Notes: generated by a model not told the origin, from the sequence alone. Positions 39,095 through 52,365 are shown, counted from the first letter of the stretch. The stretch is DNA of 64,000 nt from Alkalihalobacillus sp. FSL W8-0930 (GCA_037965595.1 CP150183.1:124001-188000); one strand, 5' to 3'. Program-made: numbers and translations.

Positions 39095-39156
39095 CTTTTG
39101 CCTAAACATGAACCACCAGGATCAGTGGTCTTATTTTAGAGGGAAGGGGGATCATC

Positions 39157-39576
39157 ATGCCTACTATTAATCAGTTAATCCGTAAAGGCCGTGAAGCAAA
39201 AGGGAAGAAGTCAGATTCTCCAGCGCTTAACAAAGGATTCAACAGCTTCAAAAAGTCCCAAACAGACGTATCTTCACCACAAAAACGTGGTGTTTGCACA
39301 CGTGTGGGTACTATGACTCCGAAGAAGCCGAACTCGGCGCTTCGTAAGTATGCGCGTGTTCGTTTAACAAACGGAATTGAAGTTACAGCTTACATTCCTG
39401 GTATCGGACACAACCTACAAGAGCACAGTGTAGTACTTATTCGTGGCGGACGTGTGAAAGACTTACCAGGGGTACGTTATCACATCGTTCGTGGCGCACT
39501 TGATACAGCTGGTGTACAAAACCGTATGCAAGGACGCTCGAAGTATGGTACGAAAAAGCCAAAAGAAAAGAAATAA
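39157..39576 (+). CDS. rpsL: 30S ribosomal protein S12
   Basis: 139 aa decoding-centre protein. Conserved [11 protein letters not shown] (streptomycin-site lysine present, sensitive type) and [12 protein letters not shown], with Asp/Pro of the methylthiolated loop. AAGGGGG upstream. Part of the str operon ahead of rpsG, fusA and tuf. Confidence 0.98.
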   Translation: MPTINQLIRKGREAKGKKSDSPALNKGFNSFKKSQTDVSSPQKRGVCTRVGTMTPKKPNSALRKYARVRLTNGIEVTAYIPGIGHNLQEHSVVLIRGGRVKDLPGVRYHIVRGALDTAGVQNRMQGRSKYGTKKPKEKK

Positions 39577-39611
39577 TTTAACTTATTGATAATTTGAAAG
39601 GAGGGGAGACT

Positions 39612-40082
39612 ATGCCTCGTAAAGGTCCAGTCCCACGTCGTGACGTATTGCCAGATCCGATCTACAATTCTAAACTTGTTACACGTCTAATCAACCGTAT
39701 TATGATTGACGGAAAGAGAGGAATTGCTCAAACCATTCTTTATAATGCGTTTGAAACAGTGAAGGAGCGCAGCGGTAACGATCCTATGGAAGTTTTCGAC
39801 CAAGCTCTTAAGAACATCATGCCAGTTCTTGAAGTTAAAGCCCGCCGTGTTGGTGGTACAAACTATCAAGTGCCGATTGAAGTTAAACCAGAGCGTCGTA
39901 CAACTTTAGGATTACGCTGGTTGGTAAACTATGCACGTCTACGCGGAGAGAAAACCATGGAAGAGCGTCTTGCGAATGAAATCCTTGATGCTGCTAACAA
40001 CACTGGTGCTTCTGTTAAGAAACGCGAAGACACGCACAAGATGGCTGAAGCAAACAAAGCGTTTGCTCACTATCGCTGGTAA
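39612..40082 (+). CDS. rpsG: 30S ribosomal protein S7
   Basis: 156 aa. Nucleates assembly of the 30S head; starts [16 protein letters not shown], typical of Firmicutes, and includes [17 protein letters not shown] 39612 follows AAAGGAGGGGAG; an upstream in-frame ATG (39594) precedes the binding site. In other bacteria S7 represses the str operon; not testable here. Confidence 0.97.
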   Translation: MPRKGPVPRRDVLPDPIYNSKLVTRLINRIMIDGKRGIAQTILYNAFETVKERSGNDPMEVFDQALKNIMPVLEVKARRVGGTNYQVPIEVKPERRTTLGLRWLVNYARLRGEKTMEERLANEILDAANNTGASVKKREDTHKMAEANKAFAHYRW

Positions 40083-40108
40083 GATTAAAACTACTAATAA
40101 GGTGTTTC

Positions 40109-40151
40109 AAAAAGCAGGATTAAAGAGCGTAGCGATTTAACCTGACTTTTT
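40109..40151 (+). promoter_or_regulatory. Hairpin between rpsG and fusA
   Basis: AAAAAG-c-AGG-a-TTAAA with TTTAA-CCT-ga-CTTTTT, stem capped by GAGCGTAGCGA. Symmetrical A and T tracts resemble a weak bidirectional terminator but no extra T-run follows; may reduce or process fusA-tuf mRNA. Confidence 0.5.
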
Positions 40152-40188
40152 GTACATCATCTAACCGTTGAGGAAGGAGAAATACACT

Positions 40189-42267
40189 ATGGCAAGAGAG
40201 TTCTCCTTAAAAGATACGCGTAATATCGGAATCATGGCTCACATTGATGCCGGTAAAACAACTGCAACTGAACGTATCCTGTTTTACACAGGGCGTGTTC
40301 ATAAAATCGGTGAAACTCACGAAGGTGCTTCTCAAATGGACTGGATGGCGCAAGAGCAAGAGCGTGGTATTACAATCACGTCTGCTGCGACAACAGCTCA
40401 ATGGAAAGGCCATCGTATTAACATCATCGATACTCCAGGACACGTAGACTTCACAGTTGAGGTTGAACGTTCACTTCGCGTATTGGATGGGGCTGTAGCG
40501 GTACTAGATGCACAATCAGGTGTTGAACCGCAAACAGAAACAGTTTGGCGTCAAGCAACTACTTATGGTGTTCCTCGTGTAGTATTCGTCAATAAGATGG
40601 ATAAAACCGGTGCAGATTTCATGTACTCTGTTGGAACACTTCGTGACCGTTTGCAAGCAAACGCTCACCCAATTCAATTACCAATCGGTGCGGAAGATGA
40701 TTTCACTGGAATCATTGACCTAATCGAAATGGAAGCTCACATCTACAAAGATGACCTTGGTAAGGAGTGGGAAACAACTGAAATTCCTGCTGAGTATAAA
40801 GAACAAGCAGAGAAACTTCATGAGTCATTAATCGAAGCAGTAGCTGAGCTTGATGAAGAATTAACAATGAAGTATCTTGAAGGTGAAGAGATTACAAAGG
40901 ATGAGCTTAAAGCTGCAATCCGTAAAGGAACTTGTAACGTTGAATTCTATCCTGTAATCTGTGGTTCGGCATTTAAGAACAAAGGTGTTCAGCTTATGCT
41001 TGATGCTGTTCTTGCTTACCTACCATCACCACTTGATGTTCGCGCGATCACTGGTCACATTCCTGATTCTGAAGAAGAAGTTACTCGTGAGCCAGGCGAT
41101 GATCAACCGTTCTCTGCACTTGCTTTCAAAGTAATGACGGATCCTTATGTTGGTAAACTAACATTCTTCCGTGTTTACTCTGGTACGCTTGACTCTGGTT
41201 CTTATGTTAAGAACTCTACAAAAGACAAGCGTGAGCGCGTAGGTCGTATCCTACAAATGCATGCAAACTCACGTGAGGAAATCTCTACGGTTTACTCTGG
41301 TGATATTGCTGCTGCTGTAGGTCTTAAAGATACGACTACTGGTGATACACTATGTGATGAGAAGAACCTTGTTATCTTAGAATCAATGGACTTCCCAGAG
41401 CCGGTTATTCACCTTTCTGTTGAGCCTAAGTCTAAAGCTGACCAAGATAAAATGGGTATGGCATTAGCTAAGCTTGCAGAAGAAGATCCAACATTCAAAA
41501 CGCACACTGACGAAGAAACGGGTCAAACAATCATCGGTGGTATGGGTGAGCTTCACCTTGATATCATTGTTGACCGTATGAAACGTGAATTCAAAGTAGA
41601 AGCGAATGTTGGTGCACCTCAAGTTTCATATCGTGAAACGATTCGCCAATCTGCTCAGGTTGAAGGTAAGTTCGTTCGTCAATCTGGTGGACGTGGACAG
41701 TTCGGTCACGTATGGGTTGAGTTCTCTCCTAACGAAGAGGGCGCAGGCTTTGAATTTGAGAATGGAATTGTTGGTGGGGTTGTTCCTCGTGAATACGTAC
41801 CAGCGGTTCAAGCAGGTATTGAAGAAGCACTTGATAACGGTATGATTGCTGGCTTCCCTGTAATCGACATTAAAGCTCGTCTTTTCGATGGTTCTTACCA
41901 TGATGTCGATTCCAATGAAATGGCCTTTAAGATTGCTGCATCAATGGCTCTGAAAAATGCCAAAACCAAGTGTAACCCGGTTCTTCTTGAGCCACTTATG
42001 AAGGTAGAGATTGTTGTACCTGAAGAGTATATGGGTGACATTATGGGTGATGTTACAGCTCGTCGTGGACGTGTTGAAGGAATGGAAGCACGCGGTAACG
42101 CACAAACCGTTAAAGCGTTTGTACCTCTTGCAGAAATGTTTGGGTATGCAACATCTCTTCGTTCACGCACACAAGGACGCGGTACGTACTCTATGTTCTT
42201 TGATCATTATGAAGAAGTACCGAAGAGTGTCGCAGCTGAAATTATCAAGAAACAAACTGGAGAGTAA
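40189..42267 (+). CDS. fusA: Elongation factor G
   Basis: 692 aa translational GTPase. G1 AHIDAGKTT (~17-25), G2 region with RGITITSA, G3 DTPGHVDF (~81-88), G4 NKMDK; the C-terminal domains IV-V include [12 protein letters not shown]. Catalyses translocation. ATG 40189 is preceded by GAGGAAGGAG; the upstream ATG (40168) is rejected on spacing and family alignment. Confidence 0.98.
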   Translation: MAREFSLKDTRNIGIMAHIDAGKTTATERILFYTGRVHKIGETHEGASQMDWMAQEQERGITITSAATTAQWKGHRINIIDTPGHVDFTVEVERSLRVLDGAVAVLDAQSGVEPQTETVWRQATTYGVPRVVFVNKMDKTGADFMYSVGTLRDRLQANAHPIQLPIGAEDDFTGIIDLIEMEAHIYKDDLGKEWETTEIPAEYKEQAEKLHESLIEAVAELDEELTMKYLEGEEITKDELKAAIRKGTCNVEFYPVICGSAFKNKGVQLMLDAVLAYLPSPLDVRAITGHIPDSEEEVTREPGDDQPFSALAFKVMTDPYVGKLTFFRVYSGTLDSGSYVKNSTKDKRERVGRILQMHANSREEISTVYSGDIAAAVGLKDTTTGDTLCDEKNLVILESMDFPEPVIHLSVEPKSKADQDKMGMALAKLAEEDPTFKTHTDEETGQTIIGGMGELHLDIIVDRMKREFKVEANVGAPQVSYRETIRQSAQVEGKFVRQSGGRGQFGHVWVEFSPNEEGAGFEFENGIVGGVVPREYVPAVQAGIEEALDNGMIAGFPVIDIKARLFDGSYHDVDSNEMAFKIAASMALKNAKTKCNPVLLEPLMKVEIVVPEEYMGDIMGDVTARRGRVEGMEARGNAQTVKAFVPLAEMFGYATSLRSRTQGRGTYSMFFDHYEEVPKSVAAEIIKKQTGE

Positions 42268-42390
42268 TCGTTCGCGATTGTTTCCAAAAGAATTTTGTTG
42301 TAAGCTAAGGATGATGTACAACCCTTACCGGGCGAACCATCTTTCTTAAAAAAATAAATGAATTGTTCAATTAAAGGGAGGAAATGAATC

Positions 42391-43581
42391 ATGGGTAAAG
42401 AAAAATTCGATCGTTCCAAAACACATGCCAATATTGGTACTATTGGACACGTTGACCATGGTAAAACGACATTAACTGCTGCAATTACAACTGTACTTGC
42501 TAAGCGTTCTGGTAAAGGTCAAGCAATGGCGTATGACGCTATTGATGGAGCTCCAGAGGAGCGCGAGCGTGGAATCACAATCTCTACAGCTCACGTTGAA
42601 TACGAAACTGATAGCCGCCACTACGCACACGTAGATTGCCCAGGACACGCTGACTATGTTAAAAACATGATCACTGGTGCTGCACAAATGGACGGAGGAA
42701 TCCTAGTAGTATCTGCTGCTGACGGTCCAATGCCACAAACTCGTGAGCACATCCTTCTTTCTCGTAACGTAGGTGTACCTGCACTTGTTGTATTCTTAAA
42801 CAAATGTGACATGGTAGACGACGAAGAGCTTCTTGAGCTTGTAGAAATGGAAGTACGTGATCTTCTTTCTGAGTATGACTTCCCTGGTGATGACGTTCCA
42901 GTTATCCAAGGTTCTGCACTTAAAGCCCTTCAAGGTGATGCAGATTACGAAGAAAAAATCATCGAGCTTATGAACGCAGTAGATGAATACATTCCTACTC
43001 CTCCACGTGACAAAGAAAAACCATTCATGATGCCTGTTGAGGATGTATTCTCAATCACAGGTCGTGGTACGGTTGCTACTGGTCGTGTAGAGCGTGGTCA
43101 ACTTAACGTTGGTGACGAAGTAGAAATCATCGGTATTGCTGAAGAAGCTAAGAAAACAACTGTAACTGGTGTTGAGATGTTCCGTAAGCTTCTTGACTAT
43201 GCTGAAGCTGGTGACAACATTGGAGCACTACTTCGTGGTGTATCTCGTGATGATATCCAACGTGGTCAAGTACTTGCTAAGCCAGGTACAATCACTCCAC
43301 ACACAAACTTCACTTCTGAAGTTTATGTACTATCTAAAGATGAGGGTGGACGTCACACTCCATTCTTCACAAACTACCGTCCTCAGTTCTACTTCCGTAC
43401 AACTGACGTAACGGGTGTTGTACACCTTCCAGAAGGCATTGAAATGGTAATGCCTGGTGATAACACAGAAATGACTGTTGAGCTTATCTCTCCAATCGCG
43501 ATCGAAGAAGGAACTCGTTTCTCTATTCGTGAAGGTGGACGTACAGTTGGATCTGGTGTTGTAGCTTCTATCCAGAAGTAA
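42391..43581 (+). CDS. tuf: Elongation factor Tu
   Basis: 396 aa. GTP-binding motifs GHVDHGKTT (19-27), DCPGHADY (~81) and NKCDMVDD (~136); tRNA-binding domains 2 and 3 complete. Delivers aminoacyl-tRNA. AAAGGGAGG upstream. Strong codon bias as expected. Last gene of the str operon, followed by a clear terminator. Confidence 0.98.
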   Translation: MGKEKFDRSKTHANIGTIGHVDHGKTTLTAAITTVLAKRSGKGQAMAYDAIDGAPEERERGITISTAHVEYETDSRHYAHVDCPGHADYVKNMITGAAQMDGGILVVSAADGPMPQTREHILLSRNVGVPALVVFLNKCDMVDDEELLELVEMEVRDLLSEYDFPGDDVPVIQGSALKALQGDADYEEKIIELMNAVDEYIPTPPRDKEKPFMMPVEDVFSITGRGTVATGRVERGQLNVGDEVEIIGIAEEAKKTTVTGVEMFRKLLDYAEAGDNIGALLRGVSRDDIQRGQVLAKPGTITPHTNFTSEVYVLSKDEGGRHTPFFTNYRPQFYFRTTDVTGVVHLPEGIEMVMPGDNTEMTVELISPIAIEEGTRFSIREGGRTVGSGVVASIQK

Positions 43582-43595
43582 TTTCACTAAAGAAC

Positions 43596-43628
43596 AAAGC
43601 ATCCCTCTAAGGGGTGCTTTTTCTTTTT
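43596..43628 (+). terminator. Terminator after tuf
   Basis: AAGCATCCCT / AGGGGTGCTT stem with CTA loop, then TTTCTTTTT. Confidence 0.92.
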
Positions 43629-43688
43629 CCTTAAACACGTTTTAAAAAAATCTAATTCGTCCACTATTACAATAGAAGAAACATCCAT

Positions 43689-43717
43689 TTTACAACGCTG
43701 CAATTCTCTACTATAAT
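43689..43717 (+). promoter_or_regulatory. Promoter-like site in the tuf-rpsJ gap, no gene assigned
   Basis: TTTACA at 43689-43694, 17-base spacer, TATAAT at 43712-43717. Expected start near 43724; no open reading frame with a ribosome binding site follows before rpsJ. Confidence 0.7.
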
Positions 43718-43723
43718 ACGTAG

Positions 43724-44047
43724 GATCGAATGAATGAGAAGAACAAAAAGTACGAGCTAATTAACGGAGTCACTCAAATATAAGAGTAGAGCTGAAGTGA
43801 TTTATCTAGAGCAGATAGTAATCACTAATTAGAAGGATAAGTATTTAAAGATTAATCAAGTTAATGTTTCTTCTATATAAAATATAAAAGGCACAAACAA
43901 AGCGGACGGGAAGGGGAGGCCGACTCCTAAGGGAGCAAAGGGCAGGGATGAAATAGAACTGGCAAAGCCAGGACTAGTTCACCGCCCTCCCTAGGAAAGC
44001 GTGCCCCCCTTCCCGGTAGCGAATCCCTGCACTGCCCAGTCTTTTTT
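43724..44047 (+). ncRNA. Candidate structured non-coding RNA
   Basis: Region behind the promoter at 43689-43717. It holds a predicted branched domain (43757-43832: CTAATTA/TAATTAG enclosing ACTC/GAGT and AGTGATTTATCT/AGATAGTAATCACT), an A/T-rich linker and a GC-rich palindromic domain (43902-44037), ending in a six-T run at 44042-44047. No coding potential seen. Could instead be an upstream leader of the S10 operon. Inference from by-eye folding. Confidence 0.4.
43902..44037 (+). repeat. GC-rich palindromic element, probable dispersed Bacillaceae repeat
   Basis: GGGAAGGGG (43908-43916) pairs with CCCCTTCCC (44006-44014); inside are TCCTAAGGGAG with CTCCCTAGGA, AGGGC with GCCCT, TGAA with TTCA, and a central CTGGC-AAA-GCCAG hairpin (43959-43971). 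GCAGGGAT (43942-43949) can also pair with ATCCCTGC (44023-44030), crossing the outer stem. The GACTCCT..GGGAG and CACCGCCC..GGAAAGCG blocks resemble an intergenic repeat I recall from several Bacillus genomes. Only one copy is in this window. Confidence 0.55.
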
Positions 44048-44119
44048 ACCAATTGACAGCTGGGACCGCGCGTATTCAGAAAAACCCTGCTCTATCAACA
44101 AATTTCTTTTTAAAAAGCC

Positions 44120-44148
44120 TTGCAATTACAAGTCTTAGTCTTTATAAT
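44120..44148 (+). promoter_or_regulatory. Promoter of the S10-spc-alpha super-operon
   Basis: TTGCAA at 44120-44125, 17-base spacer, TATAAT at 44143-44148. It predicts a ~175-base leader before rpsJ. Confidence 0.78.
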
Positions 44149-44154
44149 AGTAGA

Positions 44155-44638
<484 letters not shown>

Positions 44639-44724
44639 TAGTTAACTTGCTTTCAAGCGGCTAGACCGCTTCCGATAAAATGGCAAACCAATAAAATGAT
44701 TTAATTATATAGGAGGTGTAACGG

Positions 44725-45354
44725 ATGACCAAAGGAATCTTAGGTAGAAAAATCGGTATGACTCAGGTATTTGCTGAGAATGGCGAAGTCATCCCAGTAA
44801 CAGTAATTGAAGCTGAACCAAACGTGGTTCTGCAAAAGAAAACAGTTGATTCTGATGGTTACGAAGCAATCCAACTTGGATTTGCTGACCAGAAGAAAAA
44901 CAACACTACAAAACCGTCTGAAGGGCATGCAGCAAAAGCTCAAACGACTCCTAAGCGCTACATCAAGGAAATCCGTAACGTTACTCTAGATGACTATGAA
45001 GTCGGACAAGAGCTTAGCGTAACAACTTTTGCAGAAGGCGATGTAGTAGACGTAACAGGAACATCTAAAGGGAAAGGTTTCCAAGGTGCTATTAAGCGTC
45101 ATAACCAATCTCGCGGACCGATGTCCCATGGTTCACGTTACCACCGTCGTCCTGGTTCAATGGGTCCTGTTGCTCCAAACCGTGTATTCAAAGGAAAACT
45201 TCTTCCTGGACGTATGGGTGGAGAAACAATTACGATTCAGAACTTGGAAATCGTAAAAGTAGACGCTGAACGTAATCTTTTACTAGTAAAAGGAAATGTT
45301 CCTGGAGCAAGAAAAGGTTATGTTGCAATTCAGTCCGGAGTTAAAGCTAACTAA
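44725..45354 (+). CDS. rplC: 50S ribosomal protein L3
   Basis: 209 aa. Early 50S assembly protein reaching the peptidyl-transferase centre; conserved [12 protein letters not shown] at the N-terminus and the loop [23 protein letters not shown] upstream. The 86-base gap after rpsJ contains a small hairpin AAGCGG/CCGCTT (44655-44671) without T-run. L3 also assists Mini-III (mrnC in this window) in 23S processing. Confidence 0.97.
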   Translation: MTKGILGRKIGMTQVFAENGEVIPVTVIEAEPNVVLQKKTVDSDGYEAIQLGFADQKKNNTTKPSEGHAAKAQTTPKRYIKEIRNVTLDDYEVGQELSVTTFAEGDVVDVTGTSKGKGFQGAIKRHNQSRGPMSHGSRYHRRPGSMGPVAPNRVFKGKLLPGRMGGETITIQNLEIVKVDAERNLLLVKGNVPGARKGYVAIQSGVKAN

Positions 45355-45383
45355 TCGATTTATAGAAGAAAGGAGGCCACATC

Positions 45384-46007
45384 ATGCCGAAAGTTACAGT
45401 ATTTAATCAAACTGGTTCAGAAGTTGGCGATATCGAGCTTGCTGATTCCGTATTCGGAATTGAACCAAATGAGAGTGTGTTACATGACGCAGTAGTAATG
45501 CAACAAGCATCTCTACGTCAAGGAACTCACAAAACTAAAGGACGCTCTGAAGTTCGCGGAGGCGGTCGTAAACCATGGCGCCAAAAGGGTACAGGACGTG
45601 CTCGTCAAGGTTCTATCCGTTCACCACAATGGGTTGGCGGTGGAGTTGTTTTTGGACCTACACCACGCAGCTACAGCTTCAAACTTCCTAAGAAGGTTCG
45701 TCGCCTAGCGATCAAATCTGCGCTATCAAGCAAAGTTCAAGCTTCTGAGGTTGTTGTACTTGAAGATCTTAAATTTGACGCAATCAAAACAAAAGACATG
45801 GCAGCTGTCCTGTCTGGACTTTCTATTGCGAAAAAAGCTCTAGTTGTTGTTTCTGACTACAACGAGAATGTAGAACTTTCAAGTCGTAATCTTCCAAATG
45901 TAACAGTCTTAACTGCTGACTCTGTTAACGTACTTGATGTGCTTAAGCACGACAAGCTAGTTCTAACAAAAGCGGCTGTTGAAAAGGTAGAGGAGGTGCT
46001 TGCATAA
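45384..46007 (+). CDS. rplD: 50S ribosomal protein L4
   Basis: 207 aa, with the long loop that lines the exit tunnel ([23 protein letters not shown] region, ~45-67) intact, so no macrolide-resistance-type deletion is visible. L4 often autoregulates the S10 operon. AAAGGAGG upstream; stop overlaps the rplW start by one base. Confidence 0.97.
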   Translation: MPKVTVFNQTGSEVGDIELADSVFGIEPNESVLHDAVVMQQASLRQGTHKTKGRSEVRGGGRKPWRQKGTGRARQGSIRSPQWVGGGVVFGPTPRSYSFKLPKKVRRLAIKSALSSKVQASEVVVLEDLKFDAIKTKDMAAVLSGLSIAKKALVVVSDYNENVELSSRNLPNVTVLTADSVNVLDVLKHDKLVLTKAAVEKVEEVLA

Positions 46008-46294
46008 TGTCAAACGCTCGTGATATCTTAAAGCGCCCTATCATTACTGAACGTTCAACTGATTTGATGGAAGAAAAGAAATACACTTTCGAAGTTGATG
46101 TTCGTGCGAACAAAACTCAAATCAAATCAGCTGTAGAGGAAATCTTCGAAGTTAAGGTTTCTAACGTAAATACAATTAACTCCAAAGGGAAGTCAAAACG
46201 TTTCGGACGTTACACTGGCTACACGGCTCGCCGTAAAAAAGCTATTGTTACATTAACGCCTGAAAGTAAAGAACTAGACTTCTTTGAAGGGTAA
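46007..46294 (+). CDS. rplW: 50S ribosomal protein L23
   Basis: 95 aa. Sits at the tunnel exit and docks trigger factor and SRP. Starts [17 protein letters not shown]; contains [17 protein letters not shown]. Its GAGGAGGTG binding site lies inside the end of rplD, giving translational coupling. Confidence 0.97.
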   Translation: MSNARDILKRPIITERSTDLMEEKKYTFEVDVRANKTQIKSAVEEIFEVKVSNVNTINSKGKSKRFGRYTGYTARRKKAIVTLTPESKELDFFEG

Positions 46295-46321
46295 CATTAA
46301 CAAAGAAGGAGGGAATTAAAG

Positions 46322-47152
46322 ATGGCTATTAAAAAGTATAAACCAACCAGTGCCGGTCGTCGTGGCATGTCAGTATCTGACTTCGCTGAACTAACGACGG
46401 ATAAGCCGGAAAAGTCGTTACTAGCTCCTTTACACAAAAAAGGCGGTCGTAACAACCAAGGTAAATTGACTGTACGTCATCAAGGTGGCGGACACAAACG
46501 TCAATACCGTATCATCGATTTCAAACGTAACAAAGATGGAATTCCAGGACGCGTTGCTACGATCGAATATGATCCAAACCGTTCTGCTAACATTGCGTTA
46601 CTTCACTATGCAGATGGTGAAAAACGCTACATCTTAGCTCCAAAAGGCCTTAAGGTCGGAACTGTTGTTGAATCAGGTGTTGAAGCGGATATCAAAGTAG
46701 GTAACACATTACCACTTAGCAATATTCCAGTAGGTACTATTATTCACAACATCGAGCTTCGTCCTGGTAAAGGTGGTCAGCTTGTTCGTTCTGCTGGTGC
46801 AGAAGCTCAACTTCTTGGTAAAGAAGGTCAATATGTACTTGTTCGTCTGAACTCAGGTGAAACTCGTTACATTCTATCTACTTGCCGCGCTACAATCGGT
46901 CAAGTTGGTAACCTTGAGCACGAACTTGTGAACATCGGTAAAGCCGGTCGTTCTAGATGGTTAGGTAAGCGTCCTACGGTTCGTGGATCTGTAATGAACC
47001 CGAACGATCACCCACACGGTGGTGGTGAAGGTAGATCTCCAATCGGACGTAAATCTCCAATGTCTCCATGGGGTAAACCAACTCTTGGATACAAAACACG
47101 TAAGAAGAACAACCAATCTGACAAGTACATTGTACGTCGTCGCAAAAAATAA
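46322..47152 (+). CDS. rplB: 50S ribosomal protein L2
   Basis: 276 aa, required for subunit association and peptidyl transferase. [11 protein letters not shown] start, [12 protein letters not shown], and the conserved C-terminal [18 protein letters not shown] containing the essential histidine. GAAGGAGGG upstream. Confidence 0.98.
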   Translation: MAIKKYKPTSAGRRGMSVSDFAELTTDKPEKSLLAPLHKKGGRNNQGKLTVRHQGGGHKRQYRIIDFKRNKDGIPGRVATIEYDPNRSANIALLHYADGEKRYILAPKGLKVGTVVESGVEADIKVGNTLPLSNIPVGTIIHNIELRPGKGGQLVRSAGAEAQLLGKEGQYVLVRLNSGETRYILSTCRATIGQVGNLEHELVNIGKAGRSRWLGKRPTVRGSVMNPNDHPHGGGEGRSPIGRKSPMSPWGKPTLGYKTRKKNNQSDKYIVRRRKK

Positions 47153-47215
47153 CGCGATATGGCTTCGGTTCTCAAACCAGGGAGCCGGTTGCCAATCACG
47201 GAAGGAGGAAATCTC

Positions 47216-47494
47216 ATGAGCCGTAGTTTAAAAAAGGGACCTTTTGTTGATGATCACTTGATGAAAAAAGTTGAAGCTCTTAACGAGACGAACGATAAGA
47301 AAGTTATCAAGACATGGTCTCGCCGTTCAACGATCTTTCCTGATTTCGTCGGTCACACATTTGCAATTTATGATGGTCGTAAGCATGTACCTGTATACGT
47401 ATCTGAGGATATGGTAGGACACAAGCTTGGCGAATTCGCACCAAGCCGTACTTACAAAGGTCACGCTGCTGACGATAGAAAAACTAGACGTTAA
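47216..47494 (+). CDS. rpsS: 30S ribosomal protein S19
   Basis: 92 aa. [17 protein letters not shown] start and [19 protein letters not shown] 47216 follows GAAGGAGG; a longer frame begins 19 codons upstream without a site and is rejected. Binds S13 in the 30S head. Confidence 0.97.
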   Translation: MSRSLKKGPFVDDHLMKKVEALNETNDKKVIKTWSRRSTIFPDFVGHTFAIYDGRKHVPVYVSEDMVGHKLGEFAPSRTYKGHAADDRKTRR

Positions 47495-47520
47495 GGATTG
47501 AAGAGAGGAGGTTTAAGACC

Positions 47521-47862
47521 ATGCAAGCTAAAGCTGTAGCAAAACAAATTCGTATTGCTCCTCGTAAAGTGCGTTTGGTTATAGACTTGATTCGTGGCAA
47601 AGATGTTGGAGAAGCAGTGGCTATTTTACGTCATACTCCAAAAGCTGCCTCGCCGGTAGTAGAAAAGCTATTGAATTCAGCTATTGCTAATGCAGAACAC
47701 AATTACGAGATGGAGCCTAATAATCTTGTTATTAGTGAAGCCTTTGTTGATGAAGGTGTAACTCTTAAACGTTTCCGCCCACGTGCGATGGGACGTGCAA
47801 GTAAAATTAACAAACGTAGTAGCCATATTACGATTGTTGTAACTGAGAAGAAGGAGGGATAA
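47521..47862 (+). CDS. rplV: 50S ribosomal protein L22
   Basis: 113 aa. Tunnel-lining beta-hairpin intact ([17 protein letters not shown], ~83-99). Start [28 protein letters not shown] upstream. Three bases separate it from rpsC. Confidence 0.97.
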   Translation: MQAKAVAKQIRIAPRKVRLVIDLIRGKDVGEAVAILRHTPKAASPVVEKLLNSAIANAEHNYEMEPNNLVISEAFVDEGVTLKRFRPRAMGRASKINKRSSHITIVVTEKKEG

Positions 47863-47865
47863 CGC

Positions 47866-49155
<1,290 letters not shown>

Positions 49156-49171
49156 AGAGGAGGTTTGCTAA

Positions 49172-49432
49172 ATGGAACGCAACCAGCGTAAAGTATATCA
49201 AGGTCGCGTTGTTTCCGACAAAATGGATAAAACCATTACGGTACTTGTTGAAACATACAAGAAAGATCGTTTGTACGGAAAACGTGTTAAGTATTCAAAG
49301 AAAATGAAAGCCCATGATGAAGAGAACACTGCTAAAACTGGTGATATCGTTAGAATCATGGAAACTCGTCCGCTTTCAAAGGACAAACGTTTTCGTCTAG
49401 TAGAAATCGTGGAAGAAGCGGTTATTATTTAA
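49172..49432 (+). CDS. rpsQ: 30S ribosomal protein S17
   Basis: 86 aa OB-fold primary 16S binder. [19 protein letters not shown] near the N-terminus. GAGGAGGTT upstream. Confidence 0.97.
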   Translation: MERNQRKVYQGRVVSDKMDKTITVLVETYKKDRLYGKRVKYSKKMKAHDEENTAKTGDIVRIMETRPLSKDKRFRLVEIVEEAVII

Positions 49433-49460
49433 TAAAAGCTCTTGATTTGAAGGGAGGTAA

Positions 49461-49835
<375 letters not shown>

Positions 49836-49871
49836 GTAACGATTGAATGCAAGACCCAGGGAGGTGCAAAT

Positions 49872-50192
49872 ATGTCAAACATGCATGTCAAAAAAGGTGA
49901 CACTGTTATCGTGATCGCTGGTAAAGACAAAGGTAAGCAAGGAGTTGTTCTTGAAGCTTTTCCTAAGAAGAGCCGTGTGCTTGTTGAAGGTGTAAACCTT
50001 GTTAAGAAACACGCGAAGCCATCTCAGGATAATCCACAAGGCGGCATCCTTAACCAAGAAGCATCAATTCACTCATCTAACGTGATGCACGTTGATCCTA
50101 AATCAGGAGAGCGCACACGTGTCGGATATAAAGAAGAGAACGGTAAAAAAGTACGGGTTGCAAAACGTTCTGGCGAAGCGCTAGACAAGTAA
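49872..50192 (+). CDS. rplX: 50S ribosomal protein L24
   Basis: 106 aa with a KOW motif ([17 protein letters not shown]). Initiates 50S assembly. ATG 49872 (MSNMHVKKG) is favoured because GGGAGG is 7 bases upstream; the next ATG (49881) would give the 103 aa form known from B. subtilis and remains possible. Confidence 0.95.
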   Translation: MSNMHVKKGDTVIVIAGKDKGKQGVVLEAFPKKSRVLVEGVNLVKKHAKPSQDNPQGGILNQEASIHSSNVMHVDPKSGERTRVGYKEENGKKVRVAKRSGEALDK

Positions 50193-50220
50193 TCAACACG
50201 TCTGAAAGGAGGACCTTTAA

Positions 50221-50760
50221 ATGAGTCGTTTAAAAGAAAAGTACTCTCAGGAAATCGCTCCATCATTAGTTGAGAAGTTCAAATACAGCTCAACTATGGC
50301 GGTTCCGAAACTTGATAAGATTGTCATCAACATGGGTGTTGGTGAAGCAGTATCAAATGCGAAAGCACTTGATAAAGCTGTTGAAGAACTAACTGAGATC
50401 GCTGGTCAAAAGCCAGTTATCACAAAAGCAAAGAAATCTATCGCTGGTTTTAAACTACGTGAAGGTATGCCAATCGGCGCTAAAGTTACACTTCGCGGAC
50501 AGCGTATGTATGATTTCCTTGATAAATTAGTTAGTGTTTCTCTTCCACGTGTACGTGATTTCCGTGGGATCTCAAAGAAAGCATTTGATGGTCGCGGTAA
50601 CTACACACTTGGAGTTAAAGAACAACTAATTTTCCCTGAAATTAACTACGATAAAGTAGATAAAGTACGCGGAATGGACATCGTTATCGTAACGACTGCT
50701 CAAACAGATGAAGAAGCACGTGAGTTGCTAACTCAAATGGGTATGCCGTTTCAAAAGTAA
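50221..50760 (+). CDS. rplE: 50S ribosomal protein L5
   Basis: 179 aa, binds 5S r[19 protein letters not shown] start, [11 protein letters not shown] and [15 protein letters not shown] motifs. GAAAGGAGG upstream. Confidence 0.98.
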   Translation: MSRLKEKYSQEIAPSLVEKFKYSSTMAVPKLDKIVINMGVGEAVSNAKALDKAVEELTEIAGQKPVITKAKKSIAGFKLREGMPIGAKVTLRGQRMYDFLDKLVSVSLPRVRDFRGISKKAFDGRGNYTLGVKEQLIFPEINYDKVDKVRGMDIVIVTTAQTDEEARELLTQMGMPFQK

Positions 50761-50774
50761 TTAAGTCTTCTTGA

Positions 50775-50975
<201 letters not shown>

Positions 50976-51004
50976 TACCTAGAACGGGAAGGAGGTAATT
51001 AAAC

Positions 51005-51403
51005 ATGGTTATGACAGATCCTATCGCAGATATGCTTACTCGTATTCGTAACGCGAACTTAGTTCGTCATGAGAAGCTTGAGCTGCCTGCTTCAACAATC
51101 AAGAAAGAAATTGCCGATATCTTGAAGCGTGAAGGTTTCATTCGCGATTTTGAATATATCGAAGACAGCAAACAAGGTGTGATTCGTATTTTCCTTAAAT
51201 ACGGTTCAACTAACGAACGTGTAATCACAGGCCTTAAACGTATCAGCAAGCCAGGACTTCGTGTGTATGCTAAAGCTGAGGAACTTCCTCGCGTACTTGG
51301 CGGACTTGGAATTGCGCTTGTTTCAACATCAAAAGGCATTATGACAGACAAAGATGCTCGTCAACAGCAAGTCGGTGGAGAAGTACTTGCTTACGTTTGG
51401 TAA
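51005..51403 (+). CDS. rpsH: 30S ribosomal protein S8
   Basis: 132 aa. [16 protein letters not shown] motif preceded by MV; C-terminal [13 protein letters not shown]. 16S central-domain binder and classical spc-operon regulator in E. coli. GGAAGGAGG upstream. The ATG three codons in could also be used. Confidence 0.97.
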   Translation: MVMTDPIADMLTRIRNANLVRHEKLELPASTIKKEIADILKREGFIRDFEYIEDSKQGVIRIFLKYGSTNERVITGLKRISKPGLRVYAKAEELPRVLGGLGIALVSTSKGIMTDKDARQQQVGGEVLAYVW

Positions 51404-51435
51404 GAGTGTGTTTGAATCGAATGGAGGTGTAATGT

Positions 51436-51972
51436 ATGTCCCGAGTTGGTAGAAAACCAATTGAAGTTCCTGGTGATGTTACAGTTACACTAGAAGGTAC
51501 TTTTATTAAAGTAAAAGGTCCTAAAGGTGAACTGAGCCGCGATTTGCACCCGGACATGAAAGTAAACGTTGAAGAAAAAGAGATCACGGTTGAACGTCCG
51601 TCTGACCAAAAAGAGCACCGTGCTCTTCATGGAACGACTCGTAGCCTAATCAACAACATGGTTGAGGGAGTTACAAAAGGCTTCGAGCGTGGGCTTGAGC
51701 TTGTAGGTGTAGGTTATCGTGCATCTAAATCAGGAAACAAACTTGTTCTTAACGTTGGTTACTCTCACCCAGTTGAGATCGTACCAGCTGAAGGTATCGA
51801 AGTTGAAGTTCCTTCTAACACAAAAGTAGTTGTAAAAGGGATTGATAAGCAAGCTGTTGGAGCATTAGCTTCTAACATCCGTGCTGTTCGTCTGCCTGAG
51901 CCTTACAAAGGTAAAGGAATTCGCTATGAAGGTGAAAATGTTCGCCGTAAAGAAGGAAAAACTGGTAAATAA
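51436..51972 (+). CDS. rplF: 50S ribosomal protein L6
   Basis: 178 aa, two similar domains, near the sarcin-ricin loop. [15 protein letters not shown] start and [14 protein letters not shown] at the C-terminus. TGGAGGTG upstream. Confidence 0.98.
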   Translation: MSRVGRKPIEVPGDVTVTLEGTFIKVKGPKGELSRDLHPDMKVNVEEKEITVERPSDQKEHRALHGTTRSLINNMVEGVTKGFERGLELVGVGYRASKSGNKLVLNVGYSHPVEIVPAEGIEVEVPSNTKVVVKGIDKQAVGALASNIRAVRLPEPYKGKGIRYEGENVRRKEGKTGK

Positions 51973-52002
51973 TTAATTAGCTAGCGAAAGGAATGACGTT
52001 TA

Positions 52003-52365
52003 ATGATTACGAAGCCGAACAAAAATCAGGCACGTAAGAAAAGACACGCTCACGTTCGTCGCGCCATTACTGGTACGCCTGAACGTCCACGTCTTAACGT
52101 TTTCCGTTCTTCTAAACACATTTATGCTCAACTTATTGATGATGTAAATGGTGTGACAGTGGCTCAAGCTTCTTCTCTTGATAAAGAGCTTGGCCTAGAG
52201 AACGGTGCGAACAAAGAAGCAGCTGAAAAAGTTGGTTCTCTAGTAGCAAAACGTGCAGTGGAAAAAGGACATGAAACAATCGTCTTTGACCGTGGCGGAT
52301 ATATCTATCACGGACGTGTACAAACTCTTGCAGATGCAGCGCGTGAAGCTGGTCTGAAATTCTAA
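52003..52365 (+). CDS. rplR: 50S ribosomal protein L18
   Basis: 120 aa 5S-binding protein. [18 protein letters not shown] near residue 20 and [20 protein letters not shown] at the end. GCGAAAGGA upstream is a modest binding site. Confidence 0.97.
   Translation: MITKPNKNQARKKRHAHVRRAITGTPERPRLNVFRSSKHIYAQLIDDVNGVTVAQASSLDKELGLENGANKEAAEKVGSLVAKRAVEKGHETIVFDRGGYIYHGRVQTLADAAREAGLKF

Noticed and set aside
44053-44078. TTGACA at 44053 as the S10 promoter
   Set aside because: Nearest -10 (TATTCA) is at 14 bases; the TTGCAA-17-TATAAT at 44120 is better.
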